Numbered from the stretch's first letter, positions 1 through 9,033 are shown. The stretch is 64,000 nt of DNA from Brevibacillus daliensis (GCF_021245735.1 NZ_JAJISB010000001.1:372001-436000); one strand, 5' to 3'. The notes: generated by a model from the sequence alone, not told the origin. Numbers and translations are program-made.

Positions 1-1684
1 GATATCCGGTCCCTACATTCTCTGGCAGCAAAAACGCTGTCCGGTCAGGACCTTGATCATCCGCAAATGGAGCTGGCCAGTATTGAAAGCTATGCTCCTT
101 AGCAACCTCATGAGGTACGTTCAGCACACTTTCCTTGTCTACAAAAATCCAGCGTCCATTGTTTTCATCACGGTAGCAAGCTGCACCCTTTTGTTCCATA
201 TGAGCCGCAAGTGAAACGGTCAAGACGTTACCTTCTTCCGCAAGCAACTCTGCCGAGATTGGGATGCTGACCGTGTATACATCGCTCTCTTTATTTTCCT
301 CAGCCAGCTTTGCCAAAGAAATGGCGCTTGGCACTCCATTTACATACACCGTCAACCCGTTATGATCACGTTTGTTGCTCTTATCCGCTTTGTTTTTCTC
401 CTGATCTTTTGCATCCTGCAGCAACAACGGCGACACTTTCAGCTTGAGATCGAGCGAGCCGTCCCCCGTCACTTTCCAGGAGGAAGGAATGGTAAGCCTC
501 ATGTTGTTTGATTTGTCGTTCATCGCATTGAGATTCACGTGATCGTAGCCAGACGATGACAGAGTCAGCTGCTTCGGCTTCGTTTCCCCTAGCTGTTTTA
601 CCACCGGGGTTTGATGAACATTCATTTGATTTCCGGAAAGCTGTCTAGTTAACGTAGAGTCGGTCAGTACTCCTATTTTTTCCTGAATCGTCTTCTCCTC
701 CGTCGCTGTTACCAGCATCAGCAGGTTTGTCTGATTGGAGTTGCTTGCTTGCATCGAAAAGTAGTCAATAGAGAGCGCTTGTTCCTTTGGCTGTACGCGC
801 TGGTCGCTTACCAGCTGCTTGATCGGCCCTTTCCACTCACCTATACCTCCGAGTGCGATGACGTGTTGTCGTTTCGCTTGTTTCGCCCACTCCGACTCGG
901 TCAGTACTGGGATGGAATTGTGTGCGGCCGTGTAAGACGAAAGGGAGGTGGCCAACTCCAAGGCGGACGAAACTATGCCGGGAGATGCAGTGTCAGGCAC
1001 CACGATCGCGCCGTATACCTCACTGGACACGCCTGGCTCAACGAAAGGGTGGGGAAAGTCATTCAGCAAGTCATTGGATGACCAGGCAGTTTTCGTATCA
1101 ATAAACACAGACGACGCTTGGTCTACTTTCAGCCAGTTGGCCGGATTGTAATCGTCGTTGCACAAATCATCGGATACGAGGCTGTGCTTGCTCACGGTAA
1201 TCTTGTGATATCCGGCTTTTGTTTCATCTGGTCCCAACGGAATACGAATCTTGCCTTGACGACTGGTCTCTTCGGTCAAAAACAAGCTTTTAATAGGCTT
1301 GTCATCAATGCTTACCGTCAATGTAGACTGTGAATCGATCAGTAGCTCTGAATGACTGAAGGAAAGCTCCAGGTAGTTATTTGTCCCAAGCGTTGCCTTG
1401 GGCACATTGTAGTAATAGTCATGCGAAGCGTCAACACCATTCAGCGTTAACGGTTCCGAGATAAATCGATACAAGTACCCTGGGGAAGAACTGGACGCAT
1501 TCGGGGTATAGCTGGCTACTTTCCCGTCCCCCACGCGTGTAAAGGTGACATTCCCCATCTCGGTAGCCGCAGTAACGGGAATTTTTGTCGGTGTCACTTG
1601 GGCAGACACGACTGATGGCAGCTGGACGGCCAACAAAGTGGAAACCGTCAGCAGCGCAATTGATTGGTTCCATGAACGTTTCAT
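1..1684 (-). CDS. ydaN: YdaN / BcsB-like exopolysaccharide synthase accessory protein, partial (C-terminus beyond window)
   Basis: The reverse strand from the ATG at 1684 is open to the window edge (561 codons, no stop). Residues 1-28 form a Sec signal peptide ending near PSVVSA. The rest is an extracellular beta-rich protein with the carbohydrate-binding look of BcsB, the subunit that pairs with a BcsA-type synthase to guide polymer across the envelope. The start overlaps the stop of the upstream synthase gene (ATGA), so the two are translationally coupled. Gene order after ydaJ, ydaK, ydaL and ydaM matches the B. subtilis yda exopolysaccharide operon, which supports the YdaN assignment more than sequence similarity alone. 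A C-terminal membrane anchor, expected in the family, would lie outside the window. The polymer made is not known from sequence. Confidence 0.88.
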   Translation of the reverse strand, partial: MKRSWNQSIALLTVSTLLAVQLPSVVSAQVTPTKIPVTAATEMGNVTFTRVGDGKVASYTPNASSSSPGYLYRFISEPLTLNGVDASHDYYYNVPKATLGTNNYLELSFSHSELLIDSQSTLTVSIDDKPIKSLFLTEETSRQGKIRIPLGPDETKAGYHKITVSKHSLVSDDLCNDDYNPANWLKVDQASSVFIDTKTAWSSNDLLNDFPHPFVEPGVSSEVYGAIVVPDTASPGIVSSALELATSLSSYTAAHNSIPVLTESEWAKQAKRQHVIALGGIGEWKGPIKQLVSDQRVQPKEQALSIDYFSMQASNSNQTNLLMLVTATEEKTIQEKIGVLTDSTLTRQLSGNQMNVHQTPVVKQLGETKPKQLTLSSSGYDHVNLNAMNDKSNNMRLTIPSSWKVTGDGSLDLKLKVSPLLLQDAKDQEKNKADKSNKRDHNGLTVYVNGVPSAISLAKLAEENKESDVYTVSIPISAELLAEEGNVLTVSLAAHMEQKGAACYRDENNGRWIFVDKESVLNVPHEVAKEHSFQYWPAPFADDQGPDRTAFLLPENVGTGY

Positions 1685-2970
1685 TTCTCCACTTCTATCC
1701 TCTCTTGCTTTATTTTTTTCTTTACTTCAAAACGCTCCGTTTTGTACCATTTCACTTCCTGACCAAACAGCACTCGCTTGATTTCGAGGAACAGCGCGTA
1801 AATAACGAGAGCAATCCACAACTGGGAGTAAGTAAAGTACATGAACAGTACAATCAGGAAGTTTTTCATGTTCAGCTCGGTTCTTTCGATGCTCAATGCG
1901 ATCATGACCTCTGTCACATACAAAAAGTACGCCAAAACCCACAGGATGACCGAAACGATGCCCACGTTGAGCTGAAGGTCAACAAACAGATTGACTATAA
2001 ACAGAATGTCGGACACGATGACACCCATGAAAAACAGAAAATAAGTAAAGAAAAAGTAAATCAGGTCAAACATGATACTTTTTTTCCGCAGCGTAAATAA
2101 GCGGCCCATGAATTTCAGCACGACGTACTGATTCCCGCGGGCCCAGCGCGTACGCTGCTTCCACCATACTTTCCAGTTTTCCGGTTCCTGCTCCCACGTG
2201 ATAGCTGCCGGGAAAAAGCGGATGTTGTAGCCTTTGTTATAGACACGGATCGTCAACTCGGTATCCTCCGCTAACGCCTTTTCGTCCCAGCCGCCCAGTT
2301 CCTCGATCAAATGGCGACGAATGGCGAAGTTGGTACCAGGTATGGTGGTGACACGAAACCAATGAAAACGTCCTGCCTGTGCCATCCACTGAAAACAGAT
2401 CGTCTCGATGTTGATAAAGCGGGTCAGCAAGTTTTTTGCCGCGTTAATGACGCGAAATTTACCCACCACCACGCCTGCCTCCGGATCGTTCAAAAGGGCC
2501 AGCACCAGGTAGTAGACCGCTTTTCGCTCAGGCGTATTGTCAGCGTCATATACGACAATTACATCTCCCGTCGAATGCTGGAATCCCTGATTCAACGCAC
2601 CTGACTTGCCTTTTCCGGCGTGAGGAGGCTTGGTGTGCACCACTTTAACGAACGGGTACTTGCTGGCGTACCCATCAGCGATCTCACCTGTCCGGTCCTT
2701 CGAGTTGTCATTGATTACGATGATTTCCAGCTTATCCTTGGGGTAATCTAGCCGGATCATCGACTTGATGGTCCGCTCGATTACAACTTCCTCGTTATGT
2801 GCGGGGATCAACACACTTACTCGAGGTAACGGTTGTTTGGTCCGTTCCCACTCTGGTATTGGTCGAGTGAAACGCAGGAAGTGAAAATACCCGCCTTGCA
2901 TGAGAAACATGTGGTACAAAAGCATAATCCAAATGACCGAAAGCGAGATGTAGAACACAGTATTAGCCAT
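1681..2970 (-). CDS. ydaM: YdaM, family 2 processive glycosyltransferase (BcsA-like)
   Basis: A 429-residue membrane glycosyltransferase. Residues 1-25 are an N-terminal transmembrane segment. The GT2 domain follows with VSVLIPAHNEE (51-61), the D of INDNS (88), the DAD metal/nucleotide motif (142-144), the catalytic AED (234-236) and QRTRW (272-276), the signature of processive cellulose- or hyaluronan-type synthases. Several transmembrane helices close the protein. It has no C-terminal PilZ domain, so unlike BcsA it cannot bind c-di-GMP itself; control is probably through the neighbouring YdaK. The start at 2970 was chosen over a longer open frame because AGGAG lies about 10 bases upstream and the previous gene ends 8 bp inside it. 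It likely acts with YdaN in secreting an uncharacterised exopolysaccharide. Confidence 0.92.
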   Translation of the reverse strand: MANTVFYISLSVIWIMLLYHMFLMQGGYFHFLRFTRPIPEWERTKQPLPRVSVLIPAHNEEVVIERTIKSMIRLDYPKDKLEIIVINDNSKDRTGEIADGYASKYPFVKVVHTKPPHAGKGKSGALNQGFQHSTGDVIVVYDADNTPERKAVYYLVLALLNDPEAGVVVGKFRVINAAKNLLTRFINIETICFQWMAQAGRFHWFRVTTIPGTNFAIRRHLIEELGGWDEKALAEDTELTIRVYNKGYNIRFFPAAITWEQEPENWKVWWKQRTRWARGNQYVVLKFMGRLFTLRKKSIMFDLIYFFFTYFLFFMGVIVSDILFIVNLFVDLQLNVGIVSVILWVLAYFLYVTEVMIALSIERTELNMKNFLIVLFMYFTYSQLWIALVIYALFLEIKRVLFGQEVKWYKTERFEVKKKIKQERIEVEK

Positions 2971-4738
2971 TGAGATCACGCTCCTGGAATAGTTGTTTTC
3001 GTAGTTGGAACCGATTGCGAAGTGTATAGAGCAAAAATAGCACAACCATGATGGAAACAAGTGCCGCGATTCCCCACAGGATTTTCTCTACATGCTCCGT
3101 TTCAGCAAAATCCGGAAGGACCCTCGCTAGTTCTTCCTGCGATCGGGGCTGCTCCTTTTGCTGTGTGACACTGGGTGAGTTGATCTGTTTGTGCGCATCT
3201 GGGTTCCATTCACTCAATTGCTGCAAATCAAGCCAACGCAAGTCGGGAATCGTCTCCATGTACGTGATCATCTCTTGCAAGTGATCCGTGCCCAGATACG
3301 GGTGATAAAACATGCCAATCATACCGTCACGGACCAACCGTGCATCCGTTACTTTGCTTTTAAAATCATCCAGCGGCGTCTCAGAGGCAGGGTCATAAAA
3401 TCCAGCGGTCTCTGGCAATACGGTCATTCCATGCACAAAAGTTGGGCGTGACATATACGGTGCCGCACTCATGATCTGCCAGTTTCGATCTCCCAGCTGC
3501 ATCTGTCCCGCTACATAGCCGAAATAGCGGGAGGCGACCTCGTATCCTAGTTGACTGATCGTGTAGTGGGGTGCCTCAAAGCCTAGAGCATAAAGCCCCA
3601 GCTCCTCCAGCTCCTGTAGTCCCTTTTCCAGACGCGTTTTAGTATATCTTTCTTCAAACGCTACCTGTTCTTGTTGGTAGGCATCGTAATCTTCTTTGGA
3701 TACAAAATGATACCGCTCTTTCACGTCAACCTCTACATCAGGAGGACCGGAAATTGGCATATTGTTGTCCACATCCCAAAATTCAAAACCCTCACCCGTT
3801 TCGGACGCCCTGTACTGATGTGTATACCCGTGAAGGAGGATGCTCCCACCTCTCTTTTGTAGATGTTGCAGCACCTCCACCATCTCGGGCTTGTCCTTCA
3901 GATGGTACATCTTACGTGTTTCGGGATCAGTGTAGACAGGAATCAGTGCGATCATGAACGGGATTCCTTTATCGGCCAGATAATCTCCTGCCTGCTTCAC
4001 CAAAGCAGGGTCTGAGAAAGGATGGACGTCTTCCAGACGGATGTAAGCCGTATGCCCCGCGTTATGAGTGTTAGGAAAAAAGGAGTGCAAGCCCTCCCCA
4101 AAGTATCTATGAAACGGCTCAGCTAGATTGTTAGTGGCAAAGTAAGCTGTCTCTCCCTGTTTTACAAACAAGGGAAACGAATACTCTCCCTTCCACGCGT
4201 GGACAAGTGTCTCACCCTGCTTGAGTGTCACCGTTTCAATCATATAATTTTGATCCAATCGCTCCCGGTCGGGGGCGTCAGCCAAAGAAAGCATATTGAC
4301 TTCCACTTGCTCGCTGACAGTGAGAAACGAGAATCGCTCACCCAGCTGCTTTGCGTTTTTGCCGATCGTGAGAAACGGACCACTAAATCCGCTCATAAGT
4401 TGTCTCGCCTGGGTACCCAAGCTTTTCTTGAAGCTGCCGAAATACACCAAATGTGTAGCCCCCTGCATATCCGTTTCGCTCAAAGACTCGTCACTGACAA
4501 ACGTAATGCGGTCGGTAAAATGGCCCAGCATCAAATCAAGCATTCGCACTTCCTCTGTGATCTCGCCTGTGTCCGTTGAATAAACTACGAGCACGCTGAT
4601 CTCTTTTGCTCCCTCGTCCTTTGCGTGTACGGCAGAGAGCGGTGAGAGCGTAAGTAGCAGCAGAACCAGACTAAGGAACAGTCCCGATATTTTCTTTTTA
4701 TTGTATATATTGAGTAAGCTCCAGCTTTGCACTCTCAA
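2963..4738 (-). CDS. ydaL: YdaL, DUF2334 polysaccharide deacetylase-like exoprotein
   Basis: A 591-residue protein with an N-terminal signal sequence (hydrophobic core near 17-38, cleavage near VHA-K), a long extracellular region, and one C-terminal transmembrane helix (around 555-577) followed by a basic cytoplasmic tail. The central part has the DUF2334 pattern of a divergent carbohydrate-esterase-4 fold: YIRLEDVHPF near 230 and a histidine motif LHGYTHQY near 300. It may trim or deacetylate the exopolysaccharide made by YdaM and YdaN. The start is a TTG at 4738 with CTGGAG upstream; a GTG two codons later is an alternative. The gene overlaps the end of ydaK by about 40 bp and ydaM by 8 bp, so this is a tight operon. 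Confidence 0.85.
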   Translation of the reverse strand: MRVQSWSLLNIYNKKKISGLFLSLVLLLLTLSPLSAVHAKDEGAKEISVLVVYSTDTGEITEEVRMLDLMLGHFTDRITFVSDESLSETDMQGATHLVYFGSFKKSLGTQARQLMSGFSGPFLTIGKNAKQLGERFSFLTVSEQVEVNMLSLADAPDRERLDQNYMIETVTLKQGETLVHAWKGEYSFPLFVKQGETAYFATNNLAEPFHRYFGEGLHSFFPNTHNAGHTAYIRLEDVHPFSDPALVKQAGDYLADKGIPFMIALIPVYTDPETRKMYHLKDKPEMVEVLQHLQKRGGSILLHGYTHQYRASETGEGFEFWDVDNNMPISGPPDVEVDVKERYHFVSKEDYDAYQQEQVAFEERYTKTRLEKGLQELEELGLYALGFEAPHYTISQLGYEVASRYFGYVAGQMQLGDRNWQIMSAAPYMSRPTFVHGMTVLPETAGFYDPASETPLDDFKSKVTDARLVRDGMIGMFYHPYLGTDHLQEMITYMETIPDLRWLDLQQLSEWNPDAHKQINSPSVTQQKEQPRSQEELARVLPDFAETEHVEKILWGIAALVSIMVVLFLLYTLRNRFQLRKQLFQERDLNG

Positions 4739-5552
4739 CCAACTCCAGATGGTCGCTCACATCATCCCTGTAGTCCGTTAGTCCAAAGGAGATCGTAAGC
4801 GTCACTTGCTTTTTTTTATTATGCAGCGTGTGATGCTGCAGTAGCTTTTCAATCTTGCGTACGACAATTTGCGCATTTTCATCCACACTGTTGTTCAGAA
4901 GTATAGCGAATGTGTCTGGGGAAATCCTGAATTTTCGGTCGGTGATACGGGTATTGCTGCGGAAGATATTAGCCAACGTTACCAACAAGTAATCCGCTTC
5001 TTTCTGCCCGTAAAGAGCCCGAAATTGTTCGAAGAATTTCACCTGTACCAACAAGAGCGAAAAAGGTACGCCTGTACGTCGCGATCGACTGAACTCTTCC
5101 TCCAGATCGAAGGAAAACCGTTTTTCATTATCAAACCCTGTCACTTCGTCGATTGCGACCAAGGCATCAAACTTCCCGTTCATCTCCTTATTTTCTGCCA
5201 AAATCCCTGTTACTGCCCTGTTCAACTGACCGGAAGTAACAGCCGCGGCGAGAAAAGCTGCCATCCAGAGAACAATTTCTCTGACCGAAAGCGGAATTGG
5301 CACCGAGGCAAATACGTTCCATATCAGTAGGCTGCCGAATATAAACAGAACGACAAGACCTACGCCCAAGCCGACCAGCAGTCCTCCAAGCATTCCTGTC
5401 ATGCTGATCAGCAAGGTACACACGAGCAGTATCCAGTTAGTGGTGGTCATTTCCTCCACTCCCGCCGCAAACAGACACAGCAGGACCAGAAACAAAAACA
5501 TGACAACCTGAAACAGTATGTAGTTCCGACGATTAGCGTAATAGTCCTTCAT
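4698..5552 (-). CDS. ydaK: YdaK, membrane protein with degenerate GGDEF domain (probable c-di-GMP receptor)
   Basis: A 284-residue protein. About four transmembrane helices fill residues 1-110, followed by a cytoplasmic GGDEF-like domain. The synthase signature is replaced by SPDTF (within RISPDTFAIL), so diguanylate cyclase activity is not expected. The inhibitory-site motif RITD (RxxD) sits exactly five residues before it, the normal I-site spacing, so c-di-GMP binding is probably kept. B. subtilis YdaK, in the same operon position, is a known c-di-GMP receptor that activates exopolysaccharide production. The start at 5552 gives the family length and has AAAGGAAG upstream. A longer in-frame extension to 5708 overlaps the previous gene and was rejected. 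It overlaps ydaJ by 20 bp. Confidence 0.9.
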   Translation of the reverse strand: MKDYYANRRNYILFQVVMFLFLVLLCLFAAGVEEMTTTNWILLVCTLLISMTGMLGGLLVGLGVGLVVLFIFGSLLIWNVFASVPIPLSVREIVLWMAAFLAAAVTSGQLNRAVTGILAENKEMNGKFDALVAIDEVTGFDNEKRFSFDLEEEFSRSRRTGVPFSLLLVQVKFFEQFRALYGQKEADYLLVTLANIFRSNTRITDRKFRISPDTFAILLNNSVDENAQIVVRKIEKLLQHHTLHNKKKQVTLTISFGLTDYRDDVSDHLELVESAKLELTQYIQ

Positions 5553-6672
5553 TGTACAACTTCCTTTCCGCCAGCAACGCAACAAGATTGTCAAAAGAAT
5601 GGGTATCCATCGTACTGTAATCCATGTAAGCCCCAAACCATTCACTTTGCGGATTGCGCGTTTGGTGGCGTAGCATACGATAATATAGATCTTTGGCAAA
5701 ATCCGCATCTCCTAGCTCGATGGCGGACATGATGGCCAGACCATATACGGAAGGAGACTCATAGGCAACCGCTGGCTTTTTGGTTATTGCGTCGTACCTG
5801 CCATACAGCAGTCCGTTTTTTGTGAACTCCTGCTTTATAAACTCCCACACTTCCGGGGAGGTGGTACCAGCCTGCGCGCGGTGAAGCACGATGTACAGCT
5901 GATCGATCAAGTTCACTTCTTGATGATAACGATACTGCTTCTCGGTCAGGTTGTAGGAAAACGGAAAAAAATTGTTTTGCATGGGCAGATTTTCTAGGAA
6001 AGAGATGTTCTCCTGAACCTTTTTCCCATCCAGACTGTTCAGCTTTTGCAGCATCGACATGGAAGCTGCATTCAAGTAGGACAGCGTCAGCACATCACTT
6101 GTCCACTTTGCATTTCTGTCATAAAAATCGGTGAACAACCCGTTGCGATACTGTTTTTCCTCCAGACTATTTCCAATCTTTCTGGCCAGGTCCTCGTATT
6201 CCGGCTCCTTCCATCGCTCGGCTGCCAGAAACAAGGCTTCAGCGATACGCAAATCGTCTACCAGCGCATTTGCATGTACAGATTTCGGTGTAGCCCCAGT
6301 CTTCCAGGCAACCCAGCCATCATCCTGCCAAAAGTATGTGCGTAACACCTCGACACTTTGTTCAAACAAAAGCTTGTTGTCTTTTTCGACCGCATACATC
6401 ATCCACAGTCCTAGCGATTCCGACAACGCCTCTTCCCCTAGAGCTATACCCTCGTCGTTACTCTTCTGGTGCTTTAGATTAGTTTTAATCGACCCGTTCG
6501 TATTCGTCATATGACTGATCATAAACTGTTCTGTCGGTAGTACGCCGGGGGATTGTCCGTTGTTGATACTTCCCCCTCCTGTCTTAGCTACGGCTAAATA
6601 ATTCCAAAAATATCCTAGTAACATCCCTAGAATCAACGCCGCTAGTAACAATGAAGATTTAACAAATCGCAT
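5533..6672 (-). CDS. ydaJ: YdaJ, membrane-anchored GH8-like glycoside hydrolase, first gene of the yda operon
   Basis: A 379-residue protein with an N-terminal hydrophobic anchor (about residues 7-27) and no lipobox cysteine, so a signal anchor rather than a lipoprotein. The extracellular part has the alpha-helical toroid pattern of family 8/clan GH-M hydrolases: an acidic SESLGLWMMYA segment near 85, where the general-acid Glu of GH8 falls, and HANALVDDLRIAEAL near 132-146 with a candidate catalytic Asp pair. In the related Listeria pss and B. subtilis yda operons the equivalent protein trims or releases exopolysaccharide. It leads the five-gene minus-strand operon; GGAG lies upstream of the ATG at 6672. 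The true substrate is not visible from sequence. Confidence 0.82.
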   Translation of the reverse strand: MRFVKSSLLLAALILGMLLGYFWNYLAVAKTGGGSINNGQSPGVLPTEQFMISHMTNTNGSIKTNLKHQKSNDEGIALGEEALSESLGLWMMYAVEKDNKLLFEQSVEVLRTYFWQDDGWVAWKTGATPKSVHANALVDDLRIAEALFLAAERWKEPEYEDLARKIGNSLEEKQYRNGLFTDFYDRNAKWTSDVLTLSYLNAASMSMLQKLNSLDGKKVQENISFLENLPMQNNFFPFSYNLTEKQYRYHQEVNLIDQLYIVLHRAQAGTTSPEVWEFIKQEFTKNGLLYGRYDAITKKPAVAYESPSVYGLAIMSAIELGDADFAKDLYYRMLRHQTRNPQSEWFGAYMDYSTMDTHSFDNLVALLAERKLYNEGLLR

Positions 6673-6963
6673 GACTACTCCATCCCATCACGTTCTATAT
6701 ATTTCCATCGGTCATTTTTTTCGTCATATGATAGCTTTAATCATTCGCTAGACAGAGTGAAAGAAAATGATTAAGATATGACACTTCCATTGTGTAAACA
6801 ACAAACCATTTTGTAATGAATCTTTGACTGGAAGATTTCAAAGCTTTTTATACAGGCGTAAATACCCCCATTTCCTAATTCCTTTTTAACCATTAGTATG
6901 ACTATTGTACTAATTTCAACTATACAATTTCTAAACAAAAAAAATAGTCTTGCTTCGAACCAA

Positions 6964-7098
6964 TCATGGTGTACGTGCGACAATGTGTAAATTTTGTGCG
7001 AGAAGATTCATTGCTCCTCCCATTTTGTCTCCAACCAGTAGGACCTTATCCTTCACTCCGTCTCCTGTCACATCTGCATACTTGGTATGACTACATAC
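6964..7098 (-). pseudogene. Remnant of an FG-GAP / Ca-binding repeat protein
   Basis: On the reverse strand a 44-codon stretch between two stops reads YADVTGDGVKDKVLLVGDK in its middle, with the D-x-T-G-D-G-x-x-D calcium-loop pattern of FG-GAP/VCBS repeats. There is no start codon or Shine-Dalgarno site, and nothing homologous continues on either side. It looks like a decayed fragment in the otherwise empty gap 6673-7169, which also holds the ydaJ promoter region and the plus-strand promoter for the hydrolase at 7170. The rest of the gap shows nothing I can name. Confidence 0.5.
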
Positions 7099-7169
7099 TC
7101 ATGTCACGGAGGGAATCTGTGTGATAGTCTTATAGAATAATAGAAACATTTACCGGAAAGGGGTCAGCT

Positions 7170-7709
7170 ATGCATAAACCTGCACTCGTCGTAATCGATG
7201 TACAACAAGCAATGTTTGAAGAATCAGATCCGGTTTACCAAGGAGAATCTCTGCTTGCAAATATTAAGCAGCTGCTTCAACAAGCTCGTGCTAATGATGT
7301 CCCCGTCATTTATGTTCAACATAACTCGCCTGCTGGCACTCCATTCGAACCTGGAACACATGGATGGGAAATCCATCCTGACCTCGCTCCTGAAGAGAAT
7401 GATGTGTTTATTCAGAAAAAAACAGCAGATTCCTTTTGTCAAACTGAATTGCTTATCGATTTGAATAAACTAGGGATTTCTCATCTCTTTCTATGTGGCA
7501 TTCAGACAGAGATTTGTGTGGATACCGCTTGCCGCCGTGCATTTGGTTTAGGTTACAAAGTCACAGTTGTTACAGATGCCCACAGTACTTTTGATACGGA
7601 GGAGCTTAGCGCCGCGCAAATTATTTCTCATCACAATCAAATTTTCAAGTTTTTTGGGGAAACGAAGCGAACAGATGAGATTTCTTTTGCTTCGAAAGTT
7701 GTGCGGTAA
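7170..7709 (+). CDS. Isochorismatase-family cysteine hydrolase
   Basis: A 179-residue single-domain cytosolic hydrolase. The family triad is visible as D10 (ALVVIDVQQ), K84 (IQKKTADSF) and C116 (GIQTEICVDTACR), with the usual cis-peptide region before the cysteine. The length is typical of the YecD/nicotinamidase-like branch. Substrates in this family include isochorismate, nicotinamide, ureidoacrylate and N-carbamoyl compounds, and the sequence does not choose among them. GGAAAGGGG precedes the ATG. It is monocistronic, followed eight bases after the stop by repeat R2 and then by a terminator shared with the convergent PrmA-like gene. Confidence 0.88.
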   Translation: MHKPALVVIDVQQAMFEESDPVYQGESLLANIKQLLQQARANDVPVIYVQHNSPAGTPFEPGTHGWEIHPDLAPEENDVFIQKKTADSFCQTELLIDLNKLGISHLFLCGIQTEICVDTACRRAFGLGYKVTVVTDAHSTFDTEELSAAQIISHHNQIFKFFGETKRTDEISFASKVVR

Positions 7710-7716
7710 AAATAAA

Positions 7717-7812
7717 AAAACTTCTTTCGAAAATCATTCGAAGAAGCTAGTACTTATTTTTGAGGATGATTTACATGCGTATCAGGACATAACTCTTCGA
7801 AGAGTATTTTAC
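7717..7812 (+). repeat. Dispersed structured repeat R2, copy A
   Basis: About 96 bp starting 8 bases after the stop of the hydrolase gene. It shares the blocks AAAACTTCT, TTCGAAGAAGCTAGT, CATGCGTATCAGGA and CTTCGAAG, in order and with near-identical spacing, with 31754-31850. Between the blocks the sequence differs, but a stem remains possible (TCGAAAAT with ATTTTTGA, one G-T pair), and ACTCTTCGAAGAGT is a perfect palindrome at its 3' end. No protein is encoded. Confidence 0.75.
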
Positions 7813-7824
7813 CAATACAACTAG

Positions 7825-7858
7825 AAAACAGGGTGACTAAATGGCACCCTGTTTTTTA
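7825..7858. terminator. Bidirectional intrinsic terminator
   Basis: AAAACAGGGTG (7825-7835) pairs with CACCCTGTTTT (7845-7855), with T-rich ends on both strands. It lies between the hydrolase (plus) and the PrmA-like gene (minus). The 150 bp between this hairpin and 8012 shows no convincing gene; a 62-codon reverse frame there lacks a ribosome site. Confidence 0.85.
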
Positions 7859-8012
7859 GTAATTGAATCAATTTCATGATGGCGAAGAAATCATTGGTAT
7901 TTAGCTCTTTCATCGCGAACGCAGTTGCTCCCTTACTGCCATCAATGCAAAGCCAAGCTATTGACAATTCCATGTAATGGAAAGAAAAAAATCTACTGGC
8001 ATAAGCCAAAAC

Positions 8013-8936
8013 TTAATTTACGCGATTCATTAACAGAGTCACCCATTCATCGCTTTGTCTTTTGTCTTGCACTATAAACCCGGCTTCACGATAAGCCTCT
8101 TCCACCTTGGGTAATATCCATTCCACAATTCCCGACAAAATCAGTGTTCCCCCAGGCTTAAAGGTACGCAAAACCAAAGGAAGCATAGCAATATCCTCGT
8201 CTCCGCCAATGTTAATAAATGTGAAATCAAAAAATTGCTCCAAACTCATTAGTTGCTCATCTGTCGCTGCATCGCCAATTCTTAGTGTAATACAATCCTC
8301 AGCCAGTTGATTACGAGCAAGATTATTCTTGATCTCGTAACAGCTCTCCGGATTGATATCTACTGCATAAACAGGCGTTGCTGCTCCATTTAATAGACAA
8401 AAAACAGAGAGAATACCAGAACCTGCTCCTACATCTAATACTGTTTTTCCTTCCAGATTCATCTGTTGCAAAAAGAGCATAATATCCTGGGTTGTTCCGT
8501 GATAGCCCGTTCCAAATGCTGCTCCCGGATCGATATACATAATCTGATCAACAGATTGCACTTCCTCCCCCTCTTCCCATGAAGGAGCGATCACCCAATC
8601 CCCTACCTGAACCGTCTGGAATTCCTCTTTCCACGATTCATTCTCTTCCTTTACCTTTTCTACGTTTACTACCTTAATCTTCCCTTCCCATCGGGACAGG
8701 TACTGCGTCATTTTATCTTTATGTATCTCTTCAGATTCTGTGATTTCTTCAAAGATAAAAGCCGTCATGGGTTGTTCCATTTTCTCTTCATAGTCATAGC
8801 CATTCTCTGTAACGATTACTTCTACTTGTGGTTCAATCCAGCCTAACGTATAGCTAGACTCCATCATTTCATATGAAAAGATTTCTTCTAATTCCTGTGG
8901 TAATTGCAGGGTGTATTTTAACCAATAGTTTTGCAT
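8013..8936 (-). CDS. PrmA-like (ribosomal protein L11 methyltransferase family) SAM-dependent methyltransferase
   Basis: A 307-residue protein with an acidic, poorly conserved N-terminal half and a C-terminal class I methyltransferase domain. PrmA hallmarks are DPGAAFGTGYHGTT near 170, then VLDVGAGSGILS (motif I) and an acidic ribose-binding position in YAVDINPESC. PrmA trimethylates L11, but the usual prmA of this group lies beside dnaJ, and the N-terminal region here is atypical. This copy could be a paralogue with another substrate. The start at 8936 is supported by AAAGGAAC nine bases upstream; a longer frame to 9035 has no better site. It is divergent from the small membrane protein at 9034. 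Confidence 0.75.
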   Translation of the reverse strand: MQNYWLKYTLQLPQELEEIFSYEMMESSYTLGWIEPQVEVIVTENGYDYEEKMEQPMTAFIFEEITESEEIHKDKMTQYLSRWEGKIKVVNVEKVKEENESWKEEFQTVQVGDWVIAPSWEEGEEVQSVDQIMYIDPGAAFGTGYHGTTQDIMLFLQQMNLEGKTVLDVGAGSGILSVFCLLNGAATPVYAVDINPESCYEIKNNLARNQLAEDCITLRIGDAATDEQLMSLEQFFDFTFINIGGDEDIAMLPLVLRTFKPGGTLILSGIVEWILPKVEEAYREAGFIVQDKRQSDEWVTLLMNRVN

Positions 8937-9033
8937 CAATCTGTTCCTTTCTGGTAAAAATCTAGCATATTCCCTTCCTAACATGGTAATATGAACGGAC
9001 AGAAAAGTTGTACCGAAGGGGAGGTCCAACACC

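Noticed and set aside
749-1333. Overlapping plus-strand frames within ydaN
   Set aside because: They are antisense shadows; the reverse strand is continuously open and encodes a signal peptide and BcsB-like protein.
6771-6983. A 70-codon reverse frame in the gap upstream of ydaJ
   Set aside because: No ribosome site and no recognisable domain; the neighbouring FG-GAP relic is in another frame.
7821-8009. A 62-codon reverse frame downstream of the PrmA-like gene
   Set aside because: It runs through a clear terminator hairpin and lacks a ribosome site.
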